A stretch of 64,000 nt of DNA from Vandiemenella viatica (GCA_031002005.1 CM061914.1:10712148-10776147); one strand, 5' to 3'. Counted from the first letter of the stretch, positions 44,603-56,180 are shown. Translations and numbers: made by a program. Notes: generated by a model not told the origin, from the letters alone.

Positions 44603-45570
44603 TAATTATTCAAACAGGTGTGAGACAAGGCGGTGGGATCTCTCCTCTTCTGTTCAGTATCGTTCTAGACAAGGGTATGGAAGAATGGGAGAAAGAACTC
44701 AAGAAATATAAGTGTTGGAAACCAATTCCACTTGGCTTTTCCAAAAACAACCTCTATATACCATACCTCACTGCGGATGATTTGGCGATACTAGCAGAAG
44801 ATGAAGAGACTGCCATCAAACAGCATGAGACACTCAAAGAATGTGCAGAAAATGTAGGATTACAAATCTCATTCGAGAAAACTGAATTAATATGTTCAAA
44901 GACAGAAATAGGAAGTTTCAGAACAAAATATGGTAAAATCAACATTGTCTCATACTTTAAATATCTCTGAGAATTCATCAAACCGACAGGCAAATCTCAC
45001 AGCAAAATCACCTCAAAAAAGCATTAAGGTTGGTTCAAAATCTCAACAACAAAAAATCCATATCAGGACAGACGAAAATTTGGCATTACAACACAGTCAT
45101 AAAACCAACAGTCCTCTATGCAAGTAAAACATTAACACTTAATAGAAAACATGACCTTCAAGAAATTTAAAAAGTAGAGAGAAAAATCATTAGAAAAATT
45201 CTAGGAGCACTAAAGATGATACAGACTACAATCAATCAAAACAACAGAAAAGTTTTTAAACATCGAAATTGACATCAATGAAAGACGAATGAAATTATTT
45301 GGTCACCTTGGCTGCATGAAATTGCATAGGAGCAACAGACATCTTAGAAAGAGATACCTTCAGACACAAAGTAGACAAATAGGAAGTTATAACTGAGCAA
45401 CCAAAACAAAAACAATACAGACCAAAGTGGTCAGAAGAATGCAAACAAGCTTTCTCGGAAAGAATGAAAGCCTATTGGAACAATAAGAAGAACTTAAAGA
45501 AAACTTGATTTGGTTATTTGCTTTAGTCTTCCATTTATTGGGAGAATTCGCCAATAATAATAATAATATT
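44603..45570 (+). pseudogene. RTE-like LINE fragment, RT palm to 3' end
   Basis: It opens QTGVRQGGGISPLLFSIVLD, continues LYIPYLTADDLAILAEDEET (ADD catalytic box, usually FADD, here TADD) and then VGLQISFEKTELICSKTE. After a frameshift come NTVIKPTVLYASKTLTLNRK and VERKIIRKILG. Several stops follow and the copy ends in an (AAT)n tail at about 45553-45569. The motif style (FEKTE, HYNTVIKP-LYA, ERKIIRKILG) fits RTE-type elements. It is 5'-truncated and starts right beside the transposon's target duplication. Confidence 0.75.
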
Positions 45571-45719
45571 TGATGAGTCCCATTTCAATTAATTTAAGTT
45601 ACTGATTGTGTTTTTAAGTAAATTTCCTCAAGCAAATCTGCACTCCTTTGGTATCTTTCCAAAGCCTGTAACTGATACCCAAAATGTTGTGCCAATGCAT
45701 CACCATATTTGAGCAATGT

Positions 45720-46620
45720 CTAACTAGAGTGTCCTAAACCAGCTGATTCACTTCTATGCCACTGCAATAAATGATGGATTTTGAAAATTTTCCAACCTCT
45801 TGCCCAATTTAATTTAGTATCAAATATTATTCCAATATATTTACAATTAAGATATTCAACAAGCAATTTACCCATCCAGTAATCATTAACAATCTTTGGG
45901 TCCACAGATAAAAACACAAACTAATATGCTGACACATCTTTGCATTTATATTCATTCCATTTGATTCTGCCATGAAATGGGGACAATTACCAAGTTGACC
46001 CCCTTTTGGAAGGGTAGGCCTGAATGGGTCAGCACTGGGTTTCACCCATACACTGTACTAAATACACACACAGCAAGCACTTACAAACACTCATGGTGGG
46101 GGAGGCGATGGAAAACCACTCCAGTCCATCTCCCCCACTACCTTGTATGGTAACCGTCTATGCTTGGACATGGGTAAAGCACCTGTAGAACAAGAAGAAT
46201 ATACAATTATGTCATTTGCATAACATAACATCGGACCATTAACACAATCATTCATTAGAATAATGAATAGAAATGGTCCCAATTCACTACTCTGTATCAC
46301 TCCCATTTTCACTTCCACTCATTTTCCTACCCCAACTCTTTGTTTGTACCTTTCAAGAATTATTATACTCAGCAAATCACATTTTCATCCACTCCAAATG
46401 CTTTTATATTATTTAACATCAATTTATGGTCTACTCCGTCAAATTCCTTTAAAAAATTTAGTGCTACACTATCAACTTCCCCCTCCCCAAATTCACTTCA
46501 TCCGATATATCTTCCGTAAAGCCACCTAACTGAGATTCACTTGATTATCCTTGCCTAAAATCATGTTACCTATTTACAAGCCAGTTTTTCCCCCTTCTTA
46601 TTGCAAAACATAGTTTGCTG
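45720..46620 (-). pseudogene. Family A LINE fragment with a foreign ~200-bp insert
   Basis: The minus-strand blocks VDHKLM-NNIKAFGVDENVI (about 46450), SSELGPFLFIILMNDCVNG (about 46290) and CYANDIIVYS (decayed FADDIMLY, about 46220) precede a break. After the break come NGMNINAKMCQHISL (about 45960) and LLVEYLNCKYIGIIFDTKLN (about 45850). About 45975-46195 does not belong to the LINE. It contains ggtgggggaggcgatggaaaaccactcc and a gggtttcacccatacactgta stretch, possibly a SINE-like repeat. The catalytic aspartate pair is lost (AN-D). Confidence 0.75.
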
Positions 46621-47170
46621 TAGATAGATAAAGCAGCTAGCCTTTAGGTAAGCATAAAAATTAGTAAGAAATCTGAATAATGAAAGGAAAGACAAGATGA
46701 TATTCCAGTTACAAGCAGTAAAATTATTTAAATATTTAGAATCAGTTTTTCATGAGTCAGGGAATATAAAAATAGGTACTTGAAGATTTCTCGGGCATGC
46801 AGCCGGGTCAATTGATTGCAGATGTACGAATTTTTGATGGCGTAACATGCCATCATCATGAAGATGGTGACATGTTACGCCATAGAAGGCATGTTACACC
46901 ATCTAAAATTCGTACATCTGTGATCAATTGACCTGGCTGCATGCCCGAGAAATCTTCAAGCAACAGATCCGCCGGGAAAACTTACAATTACACATAAAAA
47001 GTGGTAATAAATATGATAGAATTCAGTAAAGCTGCATCTGAACTGGAATAGAAGCTGCAAATGTGAATAGAAAATATTAGTATATGAAGAATGGTGTTAA
47101 AATAAATGTCAAAGCTAAAATTGAAAGACAGTGGCGAAGGAAAAAATATTGAACATAGGGAAACCAGTGA
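46621..47170. other. Decayed LINE-like stretch split by the palindrome
   Basis: A short coding-like run on the plus strand (KLFKYLESVFHESGNIKI, about 46710-46775) resembles the FKYLGS block downstream of RT in RTE/I-type LINEs. It is cut by the palindrome at 46779. Nothing else is recognised. Confidence 0.4.
46779..46960. repeat. 182-bp palindrome (foldback/MITE-like)
   Basis: The left arm (cttgaagatttctcgggcat, 46779-46852) and right arm (to atgcccgagaaatcttcaag, 46960) are about 74 bases each and match with few differences. A second, inner hairpin pairs ggcgtaacatg with catgttacgcc around gaagatgg. On a single strand this would form a branched cruciform. No obvious target duplication flanks it and no coding is present. 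Confidence 0.85.
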
Positions 47171-47174
47171 AGGA

Positions 47175-47394
47175 GAGGTATTTGTATTTGCTCAGGGCTT
47201 TACACTTACTCAATACTGAAGTCATTAGAGGAGATTGGAAATGACCCATGGAAAAAATGTCTTTCTGGCACTCACTTGGAGTGATGTGAGAAAACCATGA
47301 GGAAATGAAATATTATGGCTGGACAGGGATTTGAGCCAATATCCTCCTTAATGCCAGGCCCAAGACTTACTGCTCAGCCACCAGGCTACGAGTT
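47175..47394 (-). mobile_element. Diverged tRNA-headed SINE
   Basis: On the minus strand the head reads agcctggtggctgagcagta (A-box region) and ggctcaaatccc (B box). It continues through catttcctcatggttttctc and atcactccaagtgagtgcc, the same body layout as the SINEs at 3767 and 21158, though older. Its head borders the Gypsy target site. The outer limit at the 3' side is approximate. Confidence 0.75.
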
Positions 47395-47407
47395 GTAATA
47401 ATTTCAC

Positions 47408-47411
47408 AGGG
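47408..47411. repeat. Gypsy target-site duplication, left (AGGG)
   Basis: AGGG directly precedes TGTAAGG, the end of the left LTR, and is repeated at 57311-57314 after the right LTR. A 4-bp duplication is usual for Gypsy-type integrases. Confidence 0.75.
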
Positions 47412-49434
47412 TGTAAGGACATAGACCGATACCAGGGTTGTAGTATCGCCTAAGTGCCTTAACTTACACTCTTGTCAACTAACAGTTCTCTTAAAAACTC
47501 AGCAAATAATTTGGATTTGACCATGTAGCCAAGGTAACTCAACTGAATGCTCAGGTCGCCACTATATTCGTTACCCACGAACATAGAAAAGGGTTCTATG
47601 CTAACAACTGAAGCACACAAAGTCACTTTTAGAAAACTTCAAGGTTTTATTCTTCAAAATCAAAAGTTCAAAATTGCATTTACAGTCGAGAAGGCATATC
47701 GAACACTCGTTCCACAAGTTTGCAGGTTATGGAGAGAAACTACCGACCAAAACCCCAGTTGAAAATTAAAAGTCCATGTTGAGTAACCAAAACCACGCCC
47801 CAATCATGATGGCCGAACCCGGTAGTGCCAACTGAAAAAACTGAGCTACCAACATAAGTCGGAGTTGCCAACCTACCAACGCACACACGCTTAAATCATC
47901 TTGTTATCACGACTGCAAACCCGGAAAAGACACTGAGTCAAAATGGCTTCCCAATTTATACCCTCGCTGACGTCAGAGCCAAAATACAAGTTTCTACTAA
48001 CGCCTAGGCGATCTAGGCCTGAAATATCTCAGTAACTAAACAGTTATCCAAAACTTTAAGTGTTGCAGTGTTTCGACATATTTAATTGTGAAATAATGAA
48101 TATTTAGTGAATAATTTTAAGCAACTGGTTTAAAAGTTTTAAGTGTAGGAGCGAACTATTTCTCTACTCTGGGAAACTACTATTGTTCTGGAAACTTCTA
48201 CATTTCGTCATTTTATTAACGCCATAATTTACATAAATGTTATTACTGTCACTGTATTCTACAAAAATTCCTGATTTCATTGGTGTAACTTTTATTAAGA
48301 TTGGTTCAGTGAAAGTTTAACTATGACGTAACTAAAGTGTGATTTCAGTTTTAATTTTATAACTTTATTTCTATTAGTTTTATCGCAAATCTAAAATTAC
48401 CATGAGATTCTCTGACTAAAAATACATATTCTGAAAGTTATCTCATCTCTGTATCTACTTTAGATCGGCTGAAATTTATTTCTAAGTTGACCTCATGGTC
48501 GTGATGAAAGCTGAATTTTAAGATCTCTATAACATCGGTTCTATTGACTGGAATTACTTGAAATAATTATATGTTATATTAGATTTTTAGGTCTCCCCGG
48601 AAATCTACTTTTTATTCCGAATGTTCTCTAGGATTTTGAGATAAAAAATTATTAAAAGTGAAGTGCATCTGACGAAGTATAAAAATTGATTTAAGTTATT
48701 TAAACGTTCAGAAACTACAAAATTTTAGTGAATTTATATTTTAATTGCCTGATTACTTCATTAAAATTACTTTATTTGGTTCGAAAGTGTGTTAAAACAG
48801 TGAAATGCCAAATATTGGAAATTACTTGTGCACTGAACTGGATTATTATGGATTATCATATCAAAGGTTAGTAAAAGGTGTTAATATCACTACAGAAAGT
48901 TACTTTAGTTGGTTTATTTGCTATTAAGTTACTTTATTGCTCGTCTATTGATCTAAAAATGGCAAAATGCTTCCAGAGTAGAAATTCTTTAAGTCCAAGG
49001 TAGTATTATTACTGATTATTTAATTTTCAGTTGATTAACAGTTTGTTTATTATTATTCAAAGTTTATATTCGGCGTTTAGCAACTACTAAAGGTCTTTAC
49101 TGCATTCAAATTGGTTTATAAACTGCAAAGTTAACCTATTTCAAAATCTTTTATGTGAAACTGAATTTGGGGGATTTAAGCTACTCCCTCCCAAACTGAT
49201 GTTTTCTTTTTGTTATTAAAGGTTTATTTAGAGCATTTATTTAATTATGGATACATTTATTATCCCTAAAGGGTTTTATTTAGTGTGTTTGGTTACAGTG
49301 TCCTCATGCTACATAAAGCTTTACTCCCATAACCTGTACATGAACTGAAAACTGTCTTTTACTACAGAATAAGCTTTCCCTCTAATACCTAAAGGTGAGA
49401 GGCTAGAATTTACTAAAATTCTAAGATGCTTACA
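47412..49434 (-). repeat. 3' LTR of the Gypsy element (2023 bp, complete)
   Basis: The LTR begins TGTAAG and ends CTTACA on the plus strand, a perfect 6-base inverted end pair with the canonical TG/CA. Its right 1.1 kb is nearly identical to 56190-57310. The left 0.9 kb is present only here. A polypurine tract adjoins its inner end. At 2 kb it is long for an insect Gypsy LTR. Small open frames within are not conserved features. Confidence 0.85.
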
Positions 49435-49446
49435 TGCCCCCCGAAG
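49435..49446 (-). promoter_or_regulatory. Polypurine tract of the Gypsy element
   Basis: The minus-strand sequence cttcggggggca lies immediately before TGTAAGCATC of the 3' LTR. The G6 run is where plus-strand DNA synthesis would be primed in LTR retrotransposons. Confidence 0.75.
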
Positions 49447-51971
49447 ATTGAAGTTATTTTCCCAAGAAAACTAACTGAACATCTTGAAAAATGAAAGAAA
49501 AATTAGAATTTTTTAAAATCCCAAAAGAAGATGACTATTCTCCCAAAATCTAACTATCGCTTGTCAGTTCGGTTCTCTCTCCACCATTCATACTCAAAAG
49601 CAAAAATATTGTTATTACAATCTCAAAACTTTAGCCTTCACTCACAAGATTACTACAAAATTTTCAATAACTCATTCATTCTCAAAATATCAACAAAAAT
49701 TATTAAATGTCATACAAGTTATGACCCAATAGAAGAAATGTGAAATATCAGATTATCACAAAATTATGTGTGTTATAATCAATCACAAAATATCAAACAA
49801 ATTATCAAAATACAAAAAAACATTAAAGCGGTATAAATGCACATTACACAACTTACATTGAAATATATTTACCCAAGATATATCAACTTTGTCTTCAAAA
49901 AAACCAAGAATGTGAAATATTTTACAAACATTGAAATGAAATTTGTAGTATTTTACCAACAATTGTATTGTACAATTCCATGTAGGAAAGTCCTTCGTTT
50001 TATAAACGTCTCTGTTTTTTAACATTGTATCGATTTATAATGGCCTTAAATCTACCACTTTCCCATTACACTTTTTTGTCACAGAACTCCCTAAATGGGT
50101 GAAAACCCAAGTCCTGAAACGGGCGCAGACTTTAAGGCTCGCAAAATTTATATAAACCAATAGCCTTATAGCTAGAACTGCCGAGCAATGTCCATCATCC
50201 CCGGTTCCTGACGCAGCAGGAGAAGCCTGGGGAACTCGGTCAGCTAGCTGGTCTGTGAAAGATACAAAACAGACAACCGTAGGGAATTAGTGGTGGCCAA
50301 ACTATTTTAACCACTAACCTATGCATATACAAAAAATATAAAAGTAAAACACAAAAGAATACAAAACATAGTAAATACAGTAATGTTCCCACAAGATGTT
50401 GGGAAATGGAACAAGAAATACTAATCTTCCTTAGCAAAGGACAGAAAAATAGTTAGTTACAAATAGTACATGAAATGGAAGCAAAAAAAATACAAGTTAT
50501 CTGTATACACATAAATGAGCAATATTACAAAATAATGCAAAGGAAATAAATATAAAAGAATGTACAAGAAAAATATAAGTATATACATGTCAAATTAAAC
50601 ATGAGAAGGTAAACTTGGTCCATGCCAAGTGATTATATCACTTAAATCTACAGAAGTGATTACAATTATAGGAAATATTACTTAATAGAGTTATCTACAG
50701 AATATAGTCCCCAAAATAAATCTAAAACATCCTAAGAATGTATGGGGGTAAATTAAGACTCATAAGGAAACATAGTTTCCAAGCAGCAGTACACTGCTGT
50801 GTAAAATGAGTGTGTAGATGTGTAGTGTATGTTTGAAACGTTTCAAAAGATCTGTCGTGTTAAAGTATCACAACACTAGTTGTGTCCACCAGTACACTGG
50901 TGCAAAAATGACATATCCTTTACAATAGGTATATTTTCCTCAAGTTATGCAAAGAAGTAGGTCCTAGTAGTGTGTACTCATGATGGGGTCTCTGTCCCCT
51001 GGACCAAATATCTAATAATAATGTCAGAAGAAAAGGTTGTATACCCAAAGCAATTATAGTTTATGAAAGTTAGTTCAAGTGTTATAGTATGTATAGACAT
51101 CATTTATAAAGTAATTCCCCATAAGAAGAGTATTATAAGAGTGTATAGGGTAATACTTTGTAAGAAAACGTATAAAAGTAATAAAAATCGCAACATAGTT
51201 GCGTGGAACCAGTATAGTGGTTTATAAGTCCAAATAGTGTAACGAATCAGTATGTCAATAGAGTTCACTCCAGTGTTGGAGGTGTTGTACAACCAACTAA
51301 GTTATCAATGTATAACGTATCAATGTATGTATGGAAGAAGGGTAGAGTAGAGGAAGAAGTCAAGAAGGAAAGAGATAGCTGAGGATATTAGTAGATTAAA
51401 AAAAAAATCCAAACATTACTGCTACTGTGAATACCCCCGAAAAAAAAAAAATCACGACCATTGCATGTGCAAAAAAAAAAAAAATTCGCAATGTCGGCAT
51501 ATCCGGCGGAAATAGCACAACCACCCGTAAGAGGAACACCCTCCTTTGGTGTATGTCCTCTTCATTGACTACGAAAATAAGAGACAGGTAGAAGGTTAGG
51601 GAGATTCAGTGCAGTCTATTTCAAAGGATAAAGATAAATGTGTCTGTTTAGATAAGATACCACACTCCCCAGCTGAAAGCCCGAAAGGAGTGGGTTTAGG
51701 TAATGCCCAGGCATGGTATGTGATGCCCCCCGAAAACCCACTGAGGCCCCAACCCAATGGGGAGAGCTTAAGCTCCACTATCCTCTAGGTTGGAAAAACA
51801 GAAACTTGCTGGCCAGCCAAGCTTTGTTGAAAGAATAAGAGGTGGCTGAGAGTAGCCGATAGGAAAGAAAGAAAGATGAGACTGCCCCAAAGATTAGAAG
51901 AAGCAAAGACAGTCACAGCTGGGGACCTCGTGGGCGCCAACCACGCATGCAAGGTGCATGTCCCTGAAGGA
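49447..51971 (-). other. 2.5 kb between pol and the 3' LTR, no clear ORF
   Basis: In retroviruses and some Gypsy elements this space holds env. Here the longest frames are about 60-80 codons with no signal peptide, transmembrane anchor or envelope-like motif. A and T runs (51400-51485) and stop-rich sequence suggest long noncoding DNA or a thoroughly lost ORF. Confidence 0.6.
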
Positions 51972-54900
51972 TTAAGTGTTGTAAAAAGGTTTTAGTGCCG
52001 ATACATGATACCTCCCTTTTAATTTATTGGTATCTGGGTGAACTAATGTATAGTTATTGACATTCTGCACATCTGTAATCTTAAATGGTCCTTCATAAAG
52101 AGGAAAAAATTTCCTTGTTTCTTCCTTAATGGCAGAAGATTTGATGTGTTTTTGGACTAATACTAAGTCGCCAATCTTGTAAGATGTGTGTGAAATTGTG
52201 TTGTCATGACGTATTTTACGTTCCTCTGCTTTCTTTTGTAGTTGATGTAAAGCTATCTCTAAAGACTTTTCATATGAGTTATTCTTAAGAGATGGGAATG
52301 TGATAAGCTCATCTATAACATGTGGTGGCCTTTTGCCAAACATTATTTCAAAAGGCGATAAAGAAGTTGATGAATGAGGTAGTGAGTTTAAAACATCTTC
52401 AATGTGAGGAATTTGGATCGCCCAACTCTTATGATTCTCATGACAATATGTGCGAAACCATCTCCCTAGCTCGCGCATAACGCGCTCAACAGGGTTAGCC
52501 TGTGGATGATAATATGCAGTCTTCAGTGTTTGTATCTGTAGTGATTGTAAATAATCATTCCACTTAGTGCTAGCAAACTGAGGGCCATTATCTGTAAGTA
52601 CCGCCTGAGGGTGTCCTACCTGAGGTATAAAATGTTGTGAGATTTTGGAAAAAATTACCTCTGTGGTGGGTCTCTTAATGGGGTATAGTTTAATGAATTT
52701 GGAAAAGACATCCATAATAACGCAGATGTATATCACTCCTCCCCTGGATCTAGGGAGTGGCCCAAACAAATCTAGTGATAACAACTGCAATGGTTTAGTA
52801 GGTATTATGGGTTGTAGTTCTCCTGCTCTTTGAACGGTATCAATCTTATTTAATTGGCACACTTTGCAAGGTAATAAAATTCTTTTAATCCATTTTAGCA
52901 AGTTAGGGTAATAAACATATTGTTTTAAAATCTGAAAGCATTTTTGTGGTCCACTGTGACCATGGCTTAAATGTTGATATTTAATTAAAGCCTCCAGCAA
53001 GTGTTCTGGAATACATAATTTCCAGCAATCTGTGTAAACATTCGTACGCTGAAAAAGTACTCCATTCTTAATACAATAGTAGGAGTGTAGTTTATCAGTA
53101 TTTTTTACTTGTAGTAACTTTTCTTTTATCATTCTAAGGGTTGGATCTTTATCCTGCTCTTGTTGCATGGTCTTTAATGCATTTCTAATCTCTTTCTCAA
53201 AAGGAACTTGTCGAAGGTAACAAATGTGTGGACCATCAGTACCAAGTTTGGTATCTTGTATAGTATCCAAGCCTTCTGGCAGGCGAGATAGGGCATCAGC
53301 AATAATATTTTGTTGGCCAGGTATGTACCTTATCTCATATGAGAATTCTTGCAACAACAAAGTCCATCTAGTTAGTCTGCCAGGTAGTAGTGTGCACTTG
53401 TGAAGAAAGGACAAAGCTTTGTGGTCAGTGTAAATAATAACTTTCCTCCCTAACAACAAATATCGAAAACGTTGGAAAGTCCAAACTGCGGCAAGAGCCT
53501 CTTTCTGAGTAATTGAATAATTACGTTCAGCTTTATTCAAAAGTCTACTTGCAAAAGCAATGGTCTGTTTCTGAGGGCCTTCCTCCGTCTCTACTTCCTG
53601 AAAAATTTCAACACCAAGGCCATAGTCAGACGAATCTGTGGCAATGCAAATGGGTAAATCCCAGTTTGGTGAGTGTAAGGTGATATTTTGTAACAAAGCT
53701 TGTTTAATCTTATTGAAGTCCTGTTCGCAATCTTGCGTCCATTTCCAAGTGGAGTTATGTTTACATAAAATCTGGAAATGTGGACTGTTTAGTGCTTGAT
53801 TTGGGACAAATTTCCTGTAGTAACCACACAATCCTAAAAAACTTTTAAGCTGGGTCCTGTTCTGTGGTCTAGGGAAGTTTTTTATTGCTGCAAGTTTATC
53901 TGGTGAGGGTTTGATTCCTTGTGGGGTGATGACATGTCCTAAAAATTCAATCTGTGAAGTTAGGAAAATACACTTTTTCAATTTCACTGTCATTCCCCCT
54001 TTCCGAAGAGCAGTAAGTACCTCTGTTAAAGTATCCCAATGTTCCTGAATTGTCTCACTTGCAATTAGGATGTCATCGACATAGACATGTACTTTCTTTA
54101 ACAATTCAGGGCCTAGAACCTTATCTAGGGCACGTATAAAATTGGCCACGGCATTATTTAAACCAAATGGTAGCACCTTAAAGTGGTAAGATCTACCCTG
54201 ATATAGAAAAGCTGTATACTCTCTAGAATCTGGTGCAATGGGCACTTGCCAGTAAGAACATGTTAAATCAAGGCTTGTTAAAAACTTTTTCCCATAAAAA
54301 TTGTGGAGTATCTCATCGATAGGCAACGGATGATCCCTTTCAGTCTGTAAATGTTTATTCAAAGTTCTAGCATCCAAAACTAGTCTAACTGTTTGATCAG
54401 ACTTGATAACCACTACGAGAGGGTTGTTGTAAGGGCTATGTGACCTCTCTATAATCCCCCATTGGAGCATCCGGTTGATCTCGTCTTCTACCATCTGCCG
54501 TTTCGCGATGGGAATAGGGTATGGTTTTACAAAGAATGGCTGTGTACAGGAAACCTGAAAATGGCATTGGTAGTTTTGTATTAAACCCGGTTGATCGTTG
54601 AAGACATCTGAAAACTCGTCAATTAACTGCACTAACTTATGTTTATGTTGTGAGTTTACATCTTTAGTGACTTTTTCAAGAATATCTTCTCCTTCCCTAA
54701 TACTCAATTTATCAACCCAGAAATTTACTACCTTGCTATGAAATAAAGGCTCTGTATCCATATTAACTGCTACATTCTTGTATAAAATTTTCACTGAAGG
54801 TGAATGTATCTGTTTCCATCCCTTTACCAACTGAACTGATAACCGTTTATCGTCCAATGAAAAGACTAATGTATTCTTGGCGCAGTCTAGAGTAGCTGCT

Positions 54901-55352
54901 GTGTGGCAAAGCCAATCAATGCCAAAAATACACTGAGGCTGAAGGCCTGGTATCACATAAACTCTTAAATCAAATGGGACATTCATAATAGTGCCTTCGA
55001 GTAAAGCCTGAATTTTAATTGTTTTGCTTTTCCTACCAGTTGCCGTAATGGCTGTCATTTGGGGTACTTCATAATAAGGAACAGGTTTAATTGCATTTAA
55101 TGTATTGAAAAGCTCTTCAGAAATACAGGAAAGTTCAGCTCCAGTATCGAGGAGAACCTCTAAGTTTAATCCCTGTACCAAAATTGGTAAAATGGGTACC
55201 TGCACCAAATCATCGTCATCATTACTTAAATTATTTTCATGGAGCAAATCCTCCCTAGGATTGTTATGGAACATGGTGAATACTCCTGGTGTGTTATGTG
55301 GTCCTGCAATTATTTTCGCCTCTGTTTGGACCAAGACATTGGCAGAACTTAG
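51972..55352 (-). CDS. pol: Gypsy-type pol polyprotein (PR-RT-RH-IN), intact
   Basis: The open frame of 1120 codons from 55334 extends six codons further up to the frameshift site. Aspartic protease DTGA lies at residues 63-66. Reverse transcriptase carries VRLVLDARTLN (~316-326), TSLDLTCSYWQV (D356), LPFGLNNAVANF (~388-399) and YVDD (418-421). RNase H has ATDSSDYGLG (~565-574) and TDHKAL (~636-641). Integrase has the zinc pair H788/H791 or H793 with C823/C826, and the catalytic triad D855, D915, E950. The C-terminus has a GPF-x-I module (~1085) and ends KPFYNT. All catalytic residues are present and no stop interrupts the frame. Pol is made by -1 frameshifting from gag (see 55349-55358). The PR-RT-RH-IN order and GPF module are diagnostic of Ty3/Gypsy (Metaviridae). 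It is the only large intact gene in the window, although the element lacks a complete 5' end. Confidence 0.97.
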   Translation of the reverse strand, partial: LSSANVLVQTEAKIIAGPHNTPGVFTMFHNNPREDLLHENNLSNDDDDLVQVPILPILVQGLNLEVLLDTGAELSCISEELFNTLNAIKPVPYYEVPQMTAITATGRKSKTIKIQALLEGTIMNVPFDLRVYVIPGLQPQCIFGIDWLCHTAATLDCAKNTLVFSLDDKRLSVQLVKGWKQIHSPSVKILYKNVAVNMDTEPLFHSKVVNFWVDKLSIREGEDILEKVTKDVNSQHKHKLVQLIDEFSDVFNDQPGLIQNYQCHFQVSCTQPFFVKPYPIPIAKRQMVEDEINRMLQWGIIERSHSPYNNPLVVVIKSDQTVRLVLDARTLNKHLQTERDHPLPIDEILHNFYGKKFLTSLDLTCSYWQVPIAPDSREYTAFLYQGRSYHFKVLPFGLNNAVANFIRALDKVLGPELLKKVHVYVDDILIASETIQEHWDTLTEVLTALRKGGMTVKLKKCIFLTSQIEFLGHVITPQGIKPSPDKLAAIKNFPRPQNRTQLKSFLGLCGYYRKFVPNQALNSPHFQILCKHNSTWKWTQDCEQDFNKIKQALLQNITLHSPNWDLPICIATDSSDYGLGVEIFQEVETEEGPQKQTIAFASRLLNKAERNYSITQKEALAAVWTFQRFRYLLLGRKVIIYTDHKALSFLHKCTLLPGRLTRWTLLLQEFSYEIRYIPGQQNIIADALSRLPEGLDTIQDTKLGTDGPHICYLRQVPFEKEIRNALKTMQQEQDKDPTLRMIKEKLLQVKNTDKLHSYYCIKNGVLFQRTNVYTDCWKLCIPEHLLEALIKYQHLSHGHSGPQKCFQILKQYVYYPNLLKWIKRILLPCKVCQLNKIDTVQRAGELQPIIPTKPLQLLSLDLFGPLPRSRGGVIYICVIMDVFSKFIKLYPIKRPTTEVIFSKISQHFIPQVGHPQAVLTDNGPQFASTKWNDYLQSLQIQTLKTAYYHPQANPVERVMRELGRWFRTYCHENHKSWAIQIPHIEDVLNSLPHSSTSLSPFEIMFGKRPPHVIDELITFPSLKNNSYEKSLEIALHQLQKKAEERKIRHDNTISHTSYKIGDLVLVQKHIKSSAIKEETRKFFPLYEGPFKITDVQNVNNYTLVHPDTNKLKGRYHVSALKPFYNT

Positions 55353-55358
55353 TTTTTT
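55349..55358 (-). promoter_or_regulatory. -1 ribosomal frameshift site at the gag-pol junction
   Basis: The minus strand reads CCA AAA AAC TAA in the gag frame. A-AAA-AAC is a canonical X-XXY-YYZ slippery heptamer (complement 55352-55358), directly followed by the gag stop (55349-55351). Slipping back one base continues as CTA AGT TCT into the open pol frame. A downstream pseudoknot was not examined. Confidence 0.85.
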
Positions 55359-56180
55359 GGCTGCCTACTGTCTTCTTTGCAGTGAATTATTGCTTCTGTA
55401 GTATCAAACTGAGGTGAATCACTGCGGCTTTGTGATCTGTTGTTGTTATTGTTATTACCTCTCCCGCGGCCTCTACCTCTAAAGAAACCACGAATGTATT
55501 TTCCTCTATTAGAATTCTGAGAAGTTTTAGGTTGTCCTCCATTTGGAGGTTGATCATCATGATTATCAGATGAAGGTTTGTTATCAAACTTTTTATTGCC
55601 TTCTTGTTGAGGAGGTCTATTCTTATTTTCTTGGAATGTTTGTGTGTTTGTGTTCCTATCCTTATAGTCATTTTGATTGTTCCAATAACGGCGTTGGTTA
55701 GTAGGGTGGTAATTACGAGTTGCCTGTTGCATATCCAGGTTGTGTAAAGTCTTTTCTGCAGCATCAATAGTATTGATACCCAATAACGCAAAGGAATTCT
55801 GTACTTCAACAGGTAATCTCCCCAAAATATGCTTAACCAACTCTTCCTCTGGGATGGGTATTGATAGATGGCAGGCTTTGGCAACTTCAGTGAGAAAGAA
55901 GTCTGTCATCGTGACATTACTGTCTGACCGGTAGAAAGGGCCTGTTGAAATGGTTTTCTTAATGGCGAACTGAATGTGTGTGGACCAAAATCTATCTAGA
56001 AAACATTTCTTAAATTGTGAGAAGGTGTCACATGACTCTTTATGTCTTACAGCCCAAATCCTACTCGTGCCAGTTAAGTGTTGGAACACTATTTCAATTT
56101 TCTCTTTATCTGACAACAAATCAAAAACCCTAAAAGCTTCAAAGCTTTGTAAGAAATCGACAGGATGAACAGACCCATTT
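55349..56180 (-). pseudogene. gag: Gypsy gag, N-terminus missing
   Basis: The minus-strand frame is open from the LTR junction (codons FTENGSVHPVDFLQSFEAF at 56180-56120) to the TAA at 55349. The visible part holds the capsid C-terminal-like stretch FKKCFLDRFWSTHIQFAIKK and the helix-rich PEEELVKHILGRLPVEVQNS. It ends in an Asn/Gln-rich tail with an RG-box (RGFFRGRGRGRGNNNNNNRS) in place of CCHC zinc knuckles, probably for RNA binding. HPVDFL normally lies well inside gag, so the start codon and first portion are deleted. A smaller overlapping frame (55387-55884) is a shadow. Confidence 0.85.

Noticed and set aside
45975..46195. A second small transposon inside the family A fragment
   Set aside because: The stretch is foreign to the LINE and hairpin-like around ggtgggggag. 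However, I could not find matching termini or a target duplication, so I mention it only within the LINE fragment.
47547..47762. 71-codon open frame inside the 3' LTR
   Set aside because: It lies in the half of the LTR missing from the 5' copy and shows no motif. Chance is sufficient.
49447..51971. env gene of the Gypsy element
   Set aside because: No open frame above about 80 codons, no signal peptide, no furin-like site and no membrane anchor were seen.
53600..55334. Gypsy pol as a domesticated host gene
   Set aside because: It has LTRs, a polypurine tract and target duplications, so it is an element copy. An intact frame alone does not show domestication.
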